Source: Phycisphaeraceae bacterium D3-23
GTDB taxonomy: Bacteria; Planctomycetota; Phycisphaerae; Phycisphaerales; Phycisphaeraceae
Direction of reading: 5' to 3'
Assembly (NCBI GenBank): GCA_039555135.1
Contig: CP114179.1
Location: 2,976,001 to 3,040,000, forward strand
Length of the DNA stretch: 64,000 nt
Part shown: piece by piece, positions 1 to 7,796 of the stretch
How the letters are laid out: each line of letters begins with the position of its first letter
Numbering within the stretch: the first letter of the stretch is position 1
Program-made: the position numbers and the translations under genes
Notes under the pieces: generated by a model
Database searches by the model: none
Seen by the model: only the letters and a program-made list of their open reading frames with translations
Told to the model about the DNA's origin: nothing

Positions 1-808
1 TGCGCGTCTGGAAGAACTCGACGCACAGGACGCCGACGACGTCGAGCGCGGTCATCACCCGGGTCGCGATCTCAACCGCGCGCGTCTCCACACTTGCGGG
101 GGCGCCGCTGGGGACGACGGAGACGTCGAGGATGTGGTTGCGGTGCGAGTTGGCGATCGGGCCGTAGCACACGACCTGCCCCTCGACCCCGCGGGCCGCG
201 ACGATCGAGACCTCCTGCTCGAAGTCGATGAACCCTTCGAGCACGCAGGGCTGCCGGCCAAGGTCCTCCCACGCATAAACGAGTCCCGCATCATCGCCAT
301 TATGCAGCACGCGCTGGCCCTTGCCGTCGTACCCGCCGCCCGCCGTCTTGAGCACGGCCGGGACACCGATCCGCTTGACCGCGTCCTTGAGTTCATCGAG
401 CGACTCTACCTTCGCGAAGGGGCCGACGGGGATATCGTGCTCCGCCAGGAACGTCTTCTCGCGGATGCGGTCCTGCGCCACGTGCAGCACGTGCTCGCCC
501 GGCCGCACCGGGGAGTAGCGGGCACACGCCGCCGCCGTCGCCGCCGGGACGTTCTCAAACTCGTACGTCACGACCGACACCGACTGCGCAAAGCCCTCCA
601 CCGCCGCGAGGTCGTCGTACCCCGCGATCGTTTTTTCATCGCACGCCAGCGTCGCCGGCTCCCCATCGCTCGGGCAAAACACATGGGTGCGATACCCCGC
701 GCGTTTCGCGGCATGGCAAAACATCTGCCCGAGCTGGCCCCCGCCGAGGATGCCCAGGGGCTGGGCGTCGGGTGATTTGACGATTGGGTGATTGGGTGAA
801 GTCGGCAT
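1..808 (-). CDS. purK: 5-(carboxyamino)imidazole ribonucleotide synthase PurK (C-terminus off window)
   Basis: ATP-grasp enzyme of purine synthesis that carboxylates AIR to N5-CAIR in the cytoplasm. Translating the minus strand from the ATG at 808 gives an N-terminal nucleotide-fold motif (LGILGGGQLGQMF), then YEFENVPA, VGPFAKV and the ATP-grasp signature AVLKTAGGGYDGKGQ, all typical of PurK. About 269 of the usual ~380 codons are present and the frame runs off the left edge. The first ~14 residues (rich in Pro, Asn and Ser) are not PurK-like. They come from an inverted repeat with GATTGGGT words (777-933), so the gene appears to take its start codon and leader residues from the repeat. No purE is visible next to it inside the window. 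The family call is secure; the start is less certain. Confidence 0.93.
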   Translation of the reverse strand, partial: MPTSPNHPIVKSPDAQPLGILGGGQLGQMFCHAAKRAGYRTHVFCPSDGEPATLACDEKTIAGYDDLAAVEGFAQSVSVVTYEFENVPAATAAACARYSPVRPGEHVLHVAQDRIREKTFLAEHDIPVGPFAKVESLDELKDAVKRIGVPAVLKTAGGGYDGKGQRVLHNGDDAGLVYAWEDLGRQPCVLEGFIDFEQEVSIVAARGVEGQVVCYGPIANSHRNHILDVSVVPSGAPASVETRAVEIATRVMTALDVVGVLCVEFFQTR

Positions 809-933
809 CGTTGGGCGACAGTTTATCGTGCTGGTGGTAAGTCGTGACGCGCATCAAACACCAGCACAGGAACCCGCTCCTGCGTCGTATCAAAGTGATG
901 TTTGTTTCACAAAATCGCCAAATCACCCGATCG
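777..933. repeat. Inverted repeat built from GATTGGGT words
   Basis: The left arm (777-800) carries GATTGGGT twice in tandem. The right arm (910-933) carries the complementary CCAAATCACCCGATCGC. The element lies between panD and purK and overlaps the 5' end of purK, so it contributes that gene's start codon and first residues. Confidence 0.6.
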
Positions 934-940
934 CATAATG

Positions 941-1333
941 CTAAAGCACCGCCGGCTGGTCGACATCGCTGTGGTACTTCAAGACCTGGTGAATGCCGTT
1001 GTACTCGTCGCAGAGGACGACGTTGGCTTCGTGGGCTTCGCATTCTTCCTCGGTCATCATCGCGTAGGTCAGGATAATGACCTTGTGGCCGACCTCGGTC
1101 AGATGCGCGGCCGCGCCGTTGATCTCGATGCATCCACTCCCGGGTTCGCCGCGGATGATGTAGGTCTCGAAGCGTTGGGCGTTGTCGATATCGAGGACCC
1201 ACACGGCCTCGTTGGGGCGCATCCCTGACGCGACGAGGAGGTCGGCGTCGATCGTGATCGAGCCGACGTAGTCGGGGTCGCAGCGCGTGACGGTCGCGCG
1301 GTGGAGTTTGCTGAGCATCATCTTGCGAAGCAT
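941..1333 (-). CDS. panD: Aspartate 1-decarboxylase proenzyme PanD
   Basis: Makes beta-alanine from aspartate for pantothenate and CoA synthesis. The 130-residue product begins MLRKMMLSKLHRATVT and has the self-cleavage site Gly24-Ser25 (YVGSITID), where Ser25 becomes the catalytic pyruvoyl group. The substrate-site region with Asn-Gly-Ala-Ala and the C-terminal VIILTYA strand also match the family, and the length is normal. It lies upstream of purK in the same direction with a 130-bp gap filled by the GATTGGGT inverted repeat. The pathway partner coaX lies far away at 58486. An alternative start at 1321 (MMLSKL) exists, but the longer N-terminus matches known PanD proteins better. Confidence 0.96.
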   Translation of the reverse strand: MLRKMMLSKLHRATVTRCDPDYVGSITIDADLLVASGMRPNEAVWVLDIDNAQRFETYIIRGEPGSGCIEINGAAAHLTEVGHKVIILTYAMMTEEECEAHEANVVLCDEYNGIHQVLKYHSDVDQPAVL

Positions 1334-1416
1334 GGCGTGGCTCCCGTGGGCCAGAGGGCGAACGCCTCATTGTAGGCGGGGTGAGACGGGGTGTCGATGG
1401 GAGTGCAACGGGGGGG

Positions 1417-1498
1417 TGAGTCTTGAGGTTTGAGTCTTGAGGCGTGCGGGCCGTGCCACTCTAGGGACTCAGAACTCAGGACTCAAACCTCAAGACAC
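1417..1498. repeat. Inverted repeat built from GAGTCTTGAGG words
   Basis: The left arm (1417-1442) has TGAGTCTTGAGG twice with a short linker. The right arm (1464-1498) has the reverse complement twice (ACTCAGAACTCAGGACTC, then AAACCTCAAGACA). It fills most of the gap between pdxH and panD. No protein or typical terminator U-run is seen. Confidence 0.75.
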
Positions 1499-1509
1499 AG
1501 GCCTCTCTC

Positions 1510-2151
1510 TCAAGGCGACAGCCGTTTGATCCGCCAGCCGTCACCGTCTTTCACATACACCAGCCGGTCGTGAAGGCGGGACGGCTGGCCTTGCCAGAAC
1601 TCGACCGCTTCGGGCGCGACGCGGTAGCCGCCCCAGCCGTCGGGGAGGGGGATATCGTCGACGTCCGCGTAGCGCTCGGCGGTCTGGGCGTAGGCGGCTT
1701 CGAGCGCGGCGCGGTCGGCCAGTTCGCTCGACTGCTGCGAGGCGATCGCGCCGAGCTGGCTGCCGCGCGGGCGGGAGGCCCAGTAGGCCTGCGACTCTTG
1801 ACGGTCAACTTTCGTCACGGCCCCGCGGATGCGGACCTGGCGGAACAGCACGTCCCAGTAGAAAACGAGCGACACGTCGGCGTGGGCCGACATTTGTTTG
1901 GCCTTCGTGCTGTCGTAGTTGGTGTAGAAGGTGAAGCCGCGTTCGTCGACATCCTTGAGCAGCACGATCCGCGCATCAGGTCGGCCCCCGGCATCGACCG
2001 TCGCGAGCGTCATCGCGTTGGGCTCCTTGATGTCGGCGTTCCGGGCGTCGGCGAACCAGGCGTGGAACTGCGCGACCGGGTCGGCGGCGAGGTCGGCGAC
2101 ATCGAACCGCGGGGCGTCATCGTAGGATTGGCGGAGGTCGGAGATGGACAT
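1510..2151 (-). CDS. pdxH: Pyridoxamine 5'-phosphate oxidase PdxH
   Basis: FMN enzyme that oxidises pyridoxine or pyridoxamine phosphate to PLP. The protein has the hallmarks of PNPOx: AMTLATVDAGGRPDARIVLLK with the RIVLLK FMN-contact motif, FYTNYDSTKAKQM, the dimer/FMN segment VRIRGAVTKV, PRGSQLGAIASQQS, and the C-terminal signature WGGYRVAPEAVEFWQGQPSRLHDR in two parts. An ATG at 2214 is in frame, but its extra 21 residues lie in degenerate GGGTTTC-type repeat sequence, so I take the start at MSISDLRQSYD (2151), giving 213 residues, the normal family size. No clear Shine-Dalgarno is visible. Confidence 0.95.
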   Translation of the reverse strand: MSISDLRQSYDDAPRFDVADLAADPVAQFHAWFADARNADIKEPNAMTLATVDAGGRPDARIVLLKDVDERGFTFYTNYDSTKAKQMSAHADVSLVFYWDVLFRQVRIRGAVTKVDRQESQAYWASRPRGSQLGAIASQQSSELADRAALEAAYAQTAERYADVDDIPLPDGWGGYRVAPEAVEFWQGQPSRLHDRLVYVKDGDGWRIKRLSP

Positions 2152-2277
2152 GGGGGCGGGTTTCGGGTTCAGGGTTCCGGATTTCGGGATCGCGGTATCC
2201 CGGGCTTGGGCCACGCCGAAGCTGAGCCCGTGAAGCGTCTGGTAGGGTCACGTGCCGCCGCAAGCCGCTTTACTGTA

Positions 2278-3186
2278 ATGCCCTTGGGGCCGGTCGGCTC
2301 TGTCAGGTATAAAGGATACGGAATCACCGGCGACCCAGGAGGCCGACCCATCCCACGCTTCGCGATCTGCAACGAGACCTATGGCGAGCTGCCGCTGGAC
2401 GCGGCGCTCAAGGATATCGCCGACGCCGGGTACGACGGGGTCGAGCTCGCACCGTTCACGCTGTCGGACGACCCACGGAACTTGTCGCTGGAAGATGCGC
2501 AGGAACTCGGCGAGCTCGTGCGGTCGCACGGGTTGGCGGTCGTCGGGCTGCACTGGCTGCTGGCGCAGACGGAAGGGTTGCACCTCACTTCGCCCGATGT
2601 CGAGGTCCGGCGTCACACGGCCGACTACGTGGGCCACCTCGCCGAGCTGTGCGGGGCGATGGGCGGGGAGGTCCTGGTGTGGGGCAGCCCGCAGCAGCGG
2701 AGCTTTAGCCCGGATGAAAATATCGAGCATGTGATGCGTCGCGCGGTGGAGGTGCTGCGGGAGGTGTGCGATTTTGCAGGGCGTTGCGGTGTGACGGTCG
2801 CGGTCGAGCCGCTGGGCCCGGGCGAGACGAATTTCTTGAACACCGCGGCGCAGACGATCGAACTCATCGAACGCGTGAGGCACCCCAACTGTCGGCTGCA
2901 CCTGGATGTCAAGGCGATGGCCAGCGAAACGAAACCGATCATCGACATCATCCGCGACAGTCAGGCGTACACCGCACACTTTCACGCCAACGACCCCAAC
3001 CTCCGTGGCCCGGGCCAAGGCGAGGTCGATTTTGCAACGGTCGCCAAGGCGCTCGAAGCGACCGGGTACGACGGCTGGGTGAGTGTCGAGGTGTTCGACT
3101 ACACGCCCGATGCGCCCACGATCGCGCGGCAGAGCATGCAGGTGTTGCGAGAGAGTTTTTCGGGAGCCAAACAGGAGCAGATGTGA
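2278..3186 (+). CDS. Sugar phosphate isomerase/epimerase (xylose-isomerase-like TIM barrel)
   Basis: AP-endonuclease-2-like TIM barrel family that isomerises or epimerises sugars. Visible barrel features include DAGYDGVELAPF after the first strand, VVGLHWLL, GGEVLVWGSP, VAVEPLGPGETNFLNT, LHLDVKAM, a metal-ligand-rich HFHANDPNLRGPGQGEVDF, and the terminal WVSVEVFDY. The last codons overlap the next gene (TGATG at 3184-3188), implying translational coupling with the DUF6807 protein. The ATG at 2278 is the only in-frame ATG before the conserved region. However, a perfect AGGAGG at 2337-2342 sits 7 bases before an in-frame ATC (2350) that would give the expected N-terminus (I/M)PRFAICNETY. The true start may therefore be 2350. 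The exact substrate is unknown. Confidence 0.9.
   Translation: MPLGPVGSVRYKGYGITGDPGGRPIPRFAICNETYGELPLDAALKDIADAGYDGVELAPFTLSDDPRNLSLEDAQELGELVRSHGLAVVGLHWLLAQTEGLHLTSPDVEVRRHTADYVGHLAELCGAMGGEVLVWGSPQQRSFSPDENIEHVMRRAVEVLREVCDFAGRCGVTVAVEPLGPGETNFLNTAAQTIELIERVRHPNCRLHLDVKAMASETKPIIDIIRDSQAYTAHFHANDPNLRGPGQGEVDFATVAKALEATGYDGWVSVEVFDYTPDAPTIARQSMQVLRESFSGAKQEQM
2337..2342 (+). promoter_or_regulatory. Consensus Shine-Dalgarno AGGAGG in front of a possible ATC start
   Basis: A perfect AGGAGG ends 7 bases before the in-frame codon ATC at 2350. No ATG, GTG or TTG lies at the right distance. It decides between the ATG at 2278 and a non-standard start for the isomerase gene. Confidence 0.5.
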
Positions 3187-4349
3187 TGATGACCAAGCGA
3201 ATGCCAAGCCCGAACCGTAGGGTGGGTGGAGCGAGTCCGCGAGCGATACCCACCGCGACTGAAACTGCAACACCAATCAGCCGGCAGCCTACGGACGCCG
3301 GACGTATTGCGTCAAGCCAAGCCCTGCCGTCCGTCGTTCGTCGTCCGTCGGCTGTCTTCGCTGCGCTGGTGTTGCTGTGTCTGGTATGGCCTGTGTTTGG
3401 GCAGGAGATCACTGCCGAAAAAACCGACGACGGCACACGCATCCTCATCGACGACGAATTGTTTTGTGAGTTGCTCACCAGCCCCGAGTCACGCTACGGC
3501 GACCTGCCGCGGCCGATCATCTACCCCATCATCGGCCCGACCGGCGCGGAGATGACACGCCACTACCCGATGCGCGACGATGTCGAAGGCGAAGCACACG
3601 ACCACCCGCACCACCGCTCAATGTGGTTCGCGCATTTCGTGAACGGTATTGATTTCTGGACACAGGGGGAGGGCAAGGGTGTGATTCGTGTGACGGAGCT
3701 GGCTCGGATTGCGATACCGCTGGAACGGCAGACGGTCGCGGCCCGTACCGAGTGGCTCGCGCCGGACGGCGGCTTGTTGGCGACAAGTAACGGCGCGTGG
3801 GAATTTGAGGTCTTGGATGACGGCTCACGCGTCATCGATTTTGATATGGCGATCACACCTGCTGATGGTATCGGTGAACTCGTCTTCCAAGACACCAAAG
3901 AAGGCACGATGGCCATCCGCACCCACCCGGCGCTGCGGCTGGTCGGCGAGCACGCGACGGGGCATGCCGTCAACTCCGAAGGCGATACCGACCGCGACCT
4001 GTGGGGGAAACGCGCGGCGTGGGTCGCGTACTGGGGCACGATCGATGGCGAAGTCTGCGGCGTCGCGATCTTCGACCACCCCGAAAATTTACGCCACCCG
4101 ACGTGGTGGCACGCGCGGGACTACGGCCTGATCGCCGCCAACCCGTTTGGCATCCATGACTTCGAAGACGCGGAACCCGGCACCGGCGACTACACGCTGG
4201 AATGGGGCGAGACGCTGACGCTACGCTACCGCTTCGTCTTCTTCGCCGGGGATGCGGAGGAGGCGGACATCGCCGGGAAGTATGCGGCGTGGGTGGCGGA
4301 GACGACGGACGGCGAGGCCGCCGAGGAAACCGACAGTGAAACGGACTAG
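3186..4349 (+). CDS. DUF6807 (PmoA-like) secreted protein
   Basis: Member of the DUF6807/PmoA family, usually found beside sugar oxidoreductases in planctomycetes. Its biochemical role is unknown to me. Conserved features are RPIIYPIIGPTG, the His-rich DHPHHRSMWFAH segment, FWTQGEGKG, HPALRLVGEHATGHAVNSEG, DHPENLRHPTWWHARDYGL and the C-terminal LRYRFVFFAGD. A hydrophobic stretch (VFAALVLLCLVWPVFGQ, roughly residues 56-73) looks like a signal peptide, but about 55 residues precede it. Those are encoded by two dispersed repeats, at 3218-3257 and 3278-3354. The start ATG overlaps the stop of the upstream gene, and the acidic C-terminus ends at 4349. It probably forms an operon with the genes on either side. 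Confidence 0.85.
   Translation: MMTKRMPSPNRRVGGASPRAIPTATETATPISRQPTDAGRIASSQALPSVVRRPSAVFAALVLLCLVWPVFGQEITAEKTDDGTRILIDDELFCELLTSPESRYGDLPRPIIYPIIGPTGAEMTRHYPMRDDVEGEAHDHPHHRSMWFAHFVNGIDFWTQGEGKGVIRVTELARIAIPLERQTVAARTEWLAPDGGLLATSNGAWEFEVLDDGSRVIDFDMAITPADGIGELVFQDTKEGTMAIRTHPALRLVGEHATGHAVNSEGDTDRDLWGKRAAWVAYWGTIDGEVCGVAIFDHPENLRHPTWWHARDYGLIAANPFGIHDFEDAEPGTGDYTLEWGETLTLRYRFVFFAGDAEEADIAGKYAAWVAETTDGEAAEETDSETD
3218..3257. repeat. Dispersed GTAGGGTGGGT palindrome (copy 1)
   Basis: GTAGGGTGGGTGGAGCGAGT followed by CCGCGAGCGATACCCACC. It is closely matched at 61165-61206 and partly at 39112-39215. Here it is read through in frame by the 5' part of the DUF6807 gene. Confidence 0.75.
3278..3354. 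repeat. Dispersed CAGCCGGC...GCCGGCTG-type palindrome (copy 1)
   Basis: Inverted arms CAGCCGGCAGCC and CGTCCGTCGGCTG around a conserved centre TTGCGTCAAG...TGCCGTCCG. The same arms and centre recur at 48086-48161, and a half copy lies at 50923-50950. This copy lies inside the coding frame just before the DUF6807 signal peptide. Confidence 0.75.
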
Positions 4350-4352
4350 CAT

Positions 4353-4370
4353 GTTTAGCCGTCGCCCACG
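4353..4370. repeat. Solitary half of the GTTTAGCCGTCGCC repeat
   Basis: GTTTAGCCGTCGCCCACG starts 4 bases after the DUF6807 stop codon. It matches the left arm of the full inverted repeats at 26355-26430 and 29384-29462, but no right arm follows here. Confidence 0.55.
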
Positions 4371-4415
4371 TTCAACCTGTTATCAATCAACCATCATTTC
4401 AAGACGGAGCCCCCC

Positions 4416-5867
4416 ATGCCACCCATCACCCGCCGAACCTTTATCCAGTCCACCGCCGCGACCGCCGGGGCTTTATCACTGATGCCGACGTATTCGAAAG
4501 TGTTGGGCGCGAACGAGGATTTACGGGTCGCGTTGATCGGCTTCAATAGCCGGGGCCGGGCGCTCTTAGGGCAGTTCGGCGGGCTCGACGGCGTGCGGGT
4601 GACGGCCCTGTGCGATGTGGACGAGAACGTCCTGGCGCGCGAGTCGAACAACCGGCCCGACGCGTTCGCGACGACGGACCTGCGTGAGATTCTGGACCGC
4701 GACGATGTCGATGCGGTCGTGAGCGCGACGCCCAACCACTGGCACGCGCTCTTGACGATCTGGGCGTGCCAGGCGGGCAAGGATGTGTACATCGAGAAGC
4801 CGGTGTCGCACAACCTCTGGGAGGGGGTGCAGATGACTGCGGCCGCGCGGAAGTACGGCCGGGTGGTGCAGTCGGGGATGCAGAACCGTTCGGATACGGC
4901 ACTCCAGGAGTTCTACACCGACCTGCACGACGGCATGTTCGGCGAAGTGAAACACATGCGCGCGATGTGCTGCAAGACACGCTCGTCGATCGGCAAACGC
5001 GAGACGCCGCTCACGCCGCCCGACCACATCAACTACGACATGTGGCTGGGCCCCGCCGCTGACGAGCCGATCTTTCGCAATAACCTGCACTACGACTGGC
5101 ACTGGATGTGGAATACGGGCAACGCCGACATCGGCAACCAGGGCCCGCACGAGCTCGACCTCTTGCGGTGGGCGGTCGACGACCCGATGGACTACCCGAC
5201 GAACGTGCAGTGCTTCGGCGGGCGGTTCAAGTGGAACGACGCGGGCGACACGCCCAACGTGCAGGTCGCGATGTTTGACTACGCCGGCGTGCCCTGCATC
5301 CACGAGACCTGCGACATCCCGTATCCCCACCCGGACAACGACAGCCGGATGGTGGCGTATACGAAGGACGGCATCAACGTCGGCGTGATGATTACCTGCG
5401 AAGAAGGCGAGTTCCGTGGCGGGCGCGGCGGCGGCGTCGTGCTGGACCCGGACGGCAACGTGATCAAGCGGTACCGCGGCGGCAGCGGCGACCGGCACGT
5501 GCGCAACTTCGTCGAGGCGGTCAAGGCGCGCGACCACACGATGCTCACCAGCGAGGTCGAGGGTGCGGCGGTGTCGGCCGGGCTCGCGCACGTGAGCAAT
5601 ATCGCCTGGCGGGTCGGACACGCGATGGGCAAGGAAGATGTCGAGGCGTCACTTGGCACGGTCGACCAGCACCGCGAGGCGCTGGACCGCTACACGGCCT
5701 ACCTCGGCGAGCGCGGCGTGGACCTGGGCGATGAGCAATGGACCTGTGGGCCCAAGCTCACGTTCGACTCGGCCGCGATGCGGTTCACCGGCCCGATGGA
5801 CGACGCGGCCAACGCGCTGGTCCGGCGGGAATACCGCGATGGGTTTGCGGTGCCGGAGGAGGTTTGA
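4416..5867 (+). CDS. Gfo/Idh/MocA-family NAD(P)-dependent oxidoreductase with Tat signal
   Basis: Probably a secreted dehydrogenase acting on a sugar or cyclitol. It begins with a Tat-type signal (TRRTFIQSTAATAGALSL), then a Rossmann fold (VALIGFNSRGRALLGQF, CDVDENV), the SATPNHWHALLTIWA stretch, and the family EKP motif (DVYIEKPVSHN). The C-terminal half has the substrate-domain signature DWHWMWNTGNADIGNQGPHELD typical of planctomycete members. Length is 483 residues, normal for Tat-exported forms. It lies 66 bp after the DUF6807 gene, with a GGAGC ribosome site before the ATG. With the isomerase and DUF6807 protein it forms a plausible carbohydrate-processing operon, substrate unknown. Confidence 0.94.
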   Translation: MPPITRRTFIQSTAATAGALSLMPTYSKVLGANEDLRVALIGFNSRGRALLGQFGGLDGVRVTALCDVDENVLARESNNRPDAFATTDLREILDRDDVDAVVSATPNHWHALLTIWACQAGKDVYIEKPVSHNLWEGVQMTAAARKYGRVVQSGMQNRSDTALQEFYTDLHDGMFGEVKHMRAMCCKTRSSIGKRETPLTPPDHINYDMWLGPAADEPIFRNNLHYDWHWMWNTGNADIGNQGPHELDLLRWAVDDPMDYPTNVQCFGGRFKWNDAGDTPNVQVAMFDYAGVPCIHETCDIPYPHPDNDSRMVAYTKDGINVGVMITCEEGEFRGGRGGGVVLDPDGNVIKRYRGGSGDRHVRNFVEAVKARDHTMLTSEVEGAAVSAGLAHVSNIAWRVGHAMGKEDVEASLGTVDQHREALDRYTAYLGERGVDLGDEQWTCGPKLTFDSAAMRFTGPMDDAANALVRREYRDGFAVPEEV

Positions 5868-5879
5868 ACGCTAACTGAT

Positions 5880-5958
5880 GGGTGCCACATAGCGCAGCTA
5901 TGTGTTGCTCGTGGTATGTCGCTCAGGGTCCTGCACACAGCTGCGCTATGTGGCACCC
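5880..5958. repeat. Long inverted repeat GGGTGCCACA... (copy 1)
   Basis: GGGTGCCACATAGCGCAG at 5880-5897 pairs with CTGCGCTATGTGGCACCC at 5941-5958. The family recurs at 7696-7796 and 17106-17214 with the same GGGTGCCACA tips but a different stem interior. Confidence 0.85.
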
Positions 5959-5965
5959 GGCGGTC

Positions 5966-5996
5966 CCACAGATGAAAACTGTGGGCTTCGGTTACG
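5966..5996. repeat. Short hairpin of the GAAGCCCACAGAT family (copy 1, reversed)
   Basis: CCCACAGATGAAAACTGTGGG followed by CTTC. The same hairpin appears at 14640-14668, 58366-58390 and 59308-59335, each shortly before a gene start or in a gene-gene gap. It could act as an mRNA element, but the lack of a consistent U-run argues against a simple terminator. Confidence 0.6.
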
Positions 5997-6011
5997 CTAT
6001 GCCATAGAGCC

Positions 6012-7283
6012 ATGGCGTTATCGCGGACGAAATCGCGTCGGGACACGAAGCAGCAGGCGCTGAGCGACCGCGCGACCGGCAAACGCTCGGGCGGGTGCGC
6101 CTTGGTGTTGTTCGGCCTGGTGTTCTTCCTCGCGGGGCTCGGCACGCTGGTCTGGATGGCGGTGATCCCGCTGTCCAAGGTCGCTGCGGCACGGAGCTGG
6201 CAGCCCGTGCCCTGCGCCGTCGTGTCGTCGCAGGTCACGACGCACAGCGACTCGGACGGCACGACCTACGGCATCGAACTGGTCTACGAATACGAGTTCG
6301 GCGGCCAGACGTATACCTCCGACCGGCGGTCGTTTGGCATCCACGGCTCGTCGTCGGGCTACAAGGGTAAGAAGAAGTTTGTCGATGCCCACCCGCCGGG
6401 CCACGCGATGACGTGCTATGTCGACCCGTCGGACCCGGGCGAGGCGACGCTCGAGCGCGGGGTCGGGCTGTCGTTTCTGTGGGCGCTGTTCCCGCTGCCG
6501 TTTTTGCTGGCGGGGTTCTTCATCATGCGGGCGGGGGTGAAGTCCATGCGCGGGGGCGGGAAAGGCGCGGACTGGCGTCCCGACGCGCTGCGTGAGGGGG
6601 AGCACGGCGTCTTGCCGGTGGCGGGCGAGCACGAGGCCGGGCCCGTCGTGCTTCGGCCGCGCGGCCAGCGGCTGGGCGGGGCGGTCGGGCTACTGGTGTT
6701 CGGGCTGATCTGGAACGGCGTCGTCGCGTTCCCGGTCACGCAGGTCGTCGGCGGCTGGCGGTCGGGCGACCCGGACCTCTGCCTGTCGCTGTTCATGCTC
6801 CCGTTCGTCGCGGTGGGCATCGGTGTGATGCTGATGTGGGTTAGGCAGGTGATGCTGGTCTTTGCGCCGGTGATCGAGGTGGAGCTCAGCCGATCGGCGC
6901 TGGCGGTGGGCGAGACGGCCGAGCTCAGGTGGCGGGTGCAGGGCCGGCTGTGGCGTCTGACGGCGATGACGATTGTGCTGGTCGGCGAAGAGAAGGCGAC
7001 CTACCGGCGGGGGACAGATACGGTGACGGATACGCACGCTTTTTTTGAGCAGACGGTGGCCGGGGCCGACGGCAGCGGGCAGACTTTCCAGACGCTCCCG
7101 GCCGTGCCCGAGCGGGGGAGCACGACGGTCACGATCCCCGCGGACACGATGCACAGCTTCGACGCGCCCAACAACAAAATCGTCTGGTCGATCAAGGTCA
7201 GCGGCGAAGTCCACCGCTGGCCCGACCCGAAAGACACCTACGAACTCACCATCCTTCCCCGGCCGACCGATACAGAGGCGTAA
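6012..7283 (+). CDS. DUF3592 domain membrane protein
   Basis: A 423-residue inner-membrane protein of unknown role. After a basic, cytoplasmic-looking N-terminus come TM1 (GGCALVLFGLVFFLAGLGTL), a soluble domain with the DUF3592 pattern (SWQPVPCAVVSSQV..., YEYEFGGQTYTSDRRSFG, the YVDPSDPGEATLERG motif), and TM2 (LSFLWALFPLPFLLAGFFIM). Two further TM segments follow near residues 220-280, and a C-terminal beta-rich domain occupies the last ~140 residues. The stop is 8 bases before the next gene, implying co-transcription. Two repeats lie just upstream (5880-5996). Confidence 0.85.
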   Translation: MALSRTKSRRDTKQQALSDRATGKRSGGCALVLFGLVFFLAGLGTLVWMAVIPLSKVAAARSWQPVPCAVVSSQVTTHSDSDGTTYGIELVYEYEFGGQTYTSDRRSFGIHGSSSGYKGKKKFVDAHPPGHAMTCYVDPSDPGEATLERGVGLSFLWALFPLPFLLAGFFIMRAGVKSMRGGGKGADWRPDALREGEHGVLPVAGEHEAGPVVLRPRGQRLGGAVGLLVFGLIWNGVVAFPVTQVVGGWRSGDPDLCLSLFMLPFVAVGIGVMLMWVRQVMLVFAPVIEVELSRSALAVGETAELRWRVQGRLWRLTAMTIVLVGEEKATYRRGTDTVTDTHAFFEQTVAGADGSGQTFQTLPAVPERGSTTVTIPADTMHSFDAPNNKIVWSIKVSGEVHRWPDPKDTYELTILPRPTDTEA

Positions 7284-7291
7284 CGCAAACG

Positions 7292-7663
7292 ATGCCCGAT
7301 CCGAATGACAACCTGACGCTGACGCTCGACCGTACCGCCGGCGGGTACCGCCCGGGCGAAGCGATCACCGGGCTGATGCGCTGGTCGCTTACGCAGCCGG
7401 CCGAGCGGATCGATGTCCGGCTGTTTTGGTGGACCTCGGGCAAGGGCTCGTCGGACTCGGGGCTGGCGGGCGAGCTGAAGTTTGAGGGGCTTGCGGCGTC
7501 GGGCGAGCAGGCGATCGTGTTTGATGCGCCGGCGGGGCCATACAGTTTTTCGGGCAAGCTGGTGACAATCCAGTGGGCGGTCGAGGCGATCGCCCGGCCG
7601 GGCAAGCAGGTCGCGCGGGCCGAGTTTGTGTTATCGACAAGTGGGACGGAGGTGACGGTTTGA
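7292..7663 (+). CDS. Small beta-rich hypothetical protein
   Basis: A 123-residue protein with no signal peptide or TM segment. Alternating hydrophobic strands (LTLTLDRTAGGYRPGEAI, RIDVRLFWWTSG, YSFSGKLVTIQWAVEAIA) suggest an immunoglobulin or arrestin-like sandwich. The ending resembles the C-terminal beta domain of the upstream DUF3592 protein in style, and the 8-bp gap indicates one transcript, so the two may work together. I cannot name a family. Confidence 0.7.
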   Translation: MPDPNDNLTLTLDRTAGGYRPGEAITGLMRWSLTQPAERIDVRLFWWTSGKGSSDSGLAGELKFEGLAASGEQAIVFDAPAGPYSFSGKLVTIQWAVEAIARPGKQVARAEFVLSTSGTEVTV

Positions 7664-7695
7664 TTGGGCGTGCAGGCGATCTACAGTTAGAAAAG

Positions 7696-7796
7696 GGGTG
7701 CCACACAACTGCCCGAAGGGCTGCTGTGTGCGGGGACACAATCAGGCATGGTTCAGCCGGACACACAGCAGCCCCGGGAGCAGTTGTGTGGCACCC
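7696..7796. repeat. Long inverted repeat GGGTGCCACA... (copy 2)
   Basis: The outer stem GGGTGCCACACAACTG (7696-7711) pairs with CAGTTGTGTGGCACCC (7781-7796). The inner stem GGGCTGCTGTGTG pairs with CACACAGCAGCCC (about 7762-7774). The right arm contains the GTG codons that are the best start candidates for the following ATPase gene. Confidence 0.9.
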
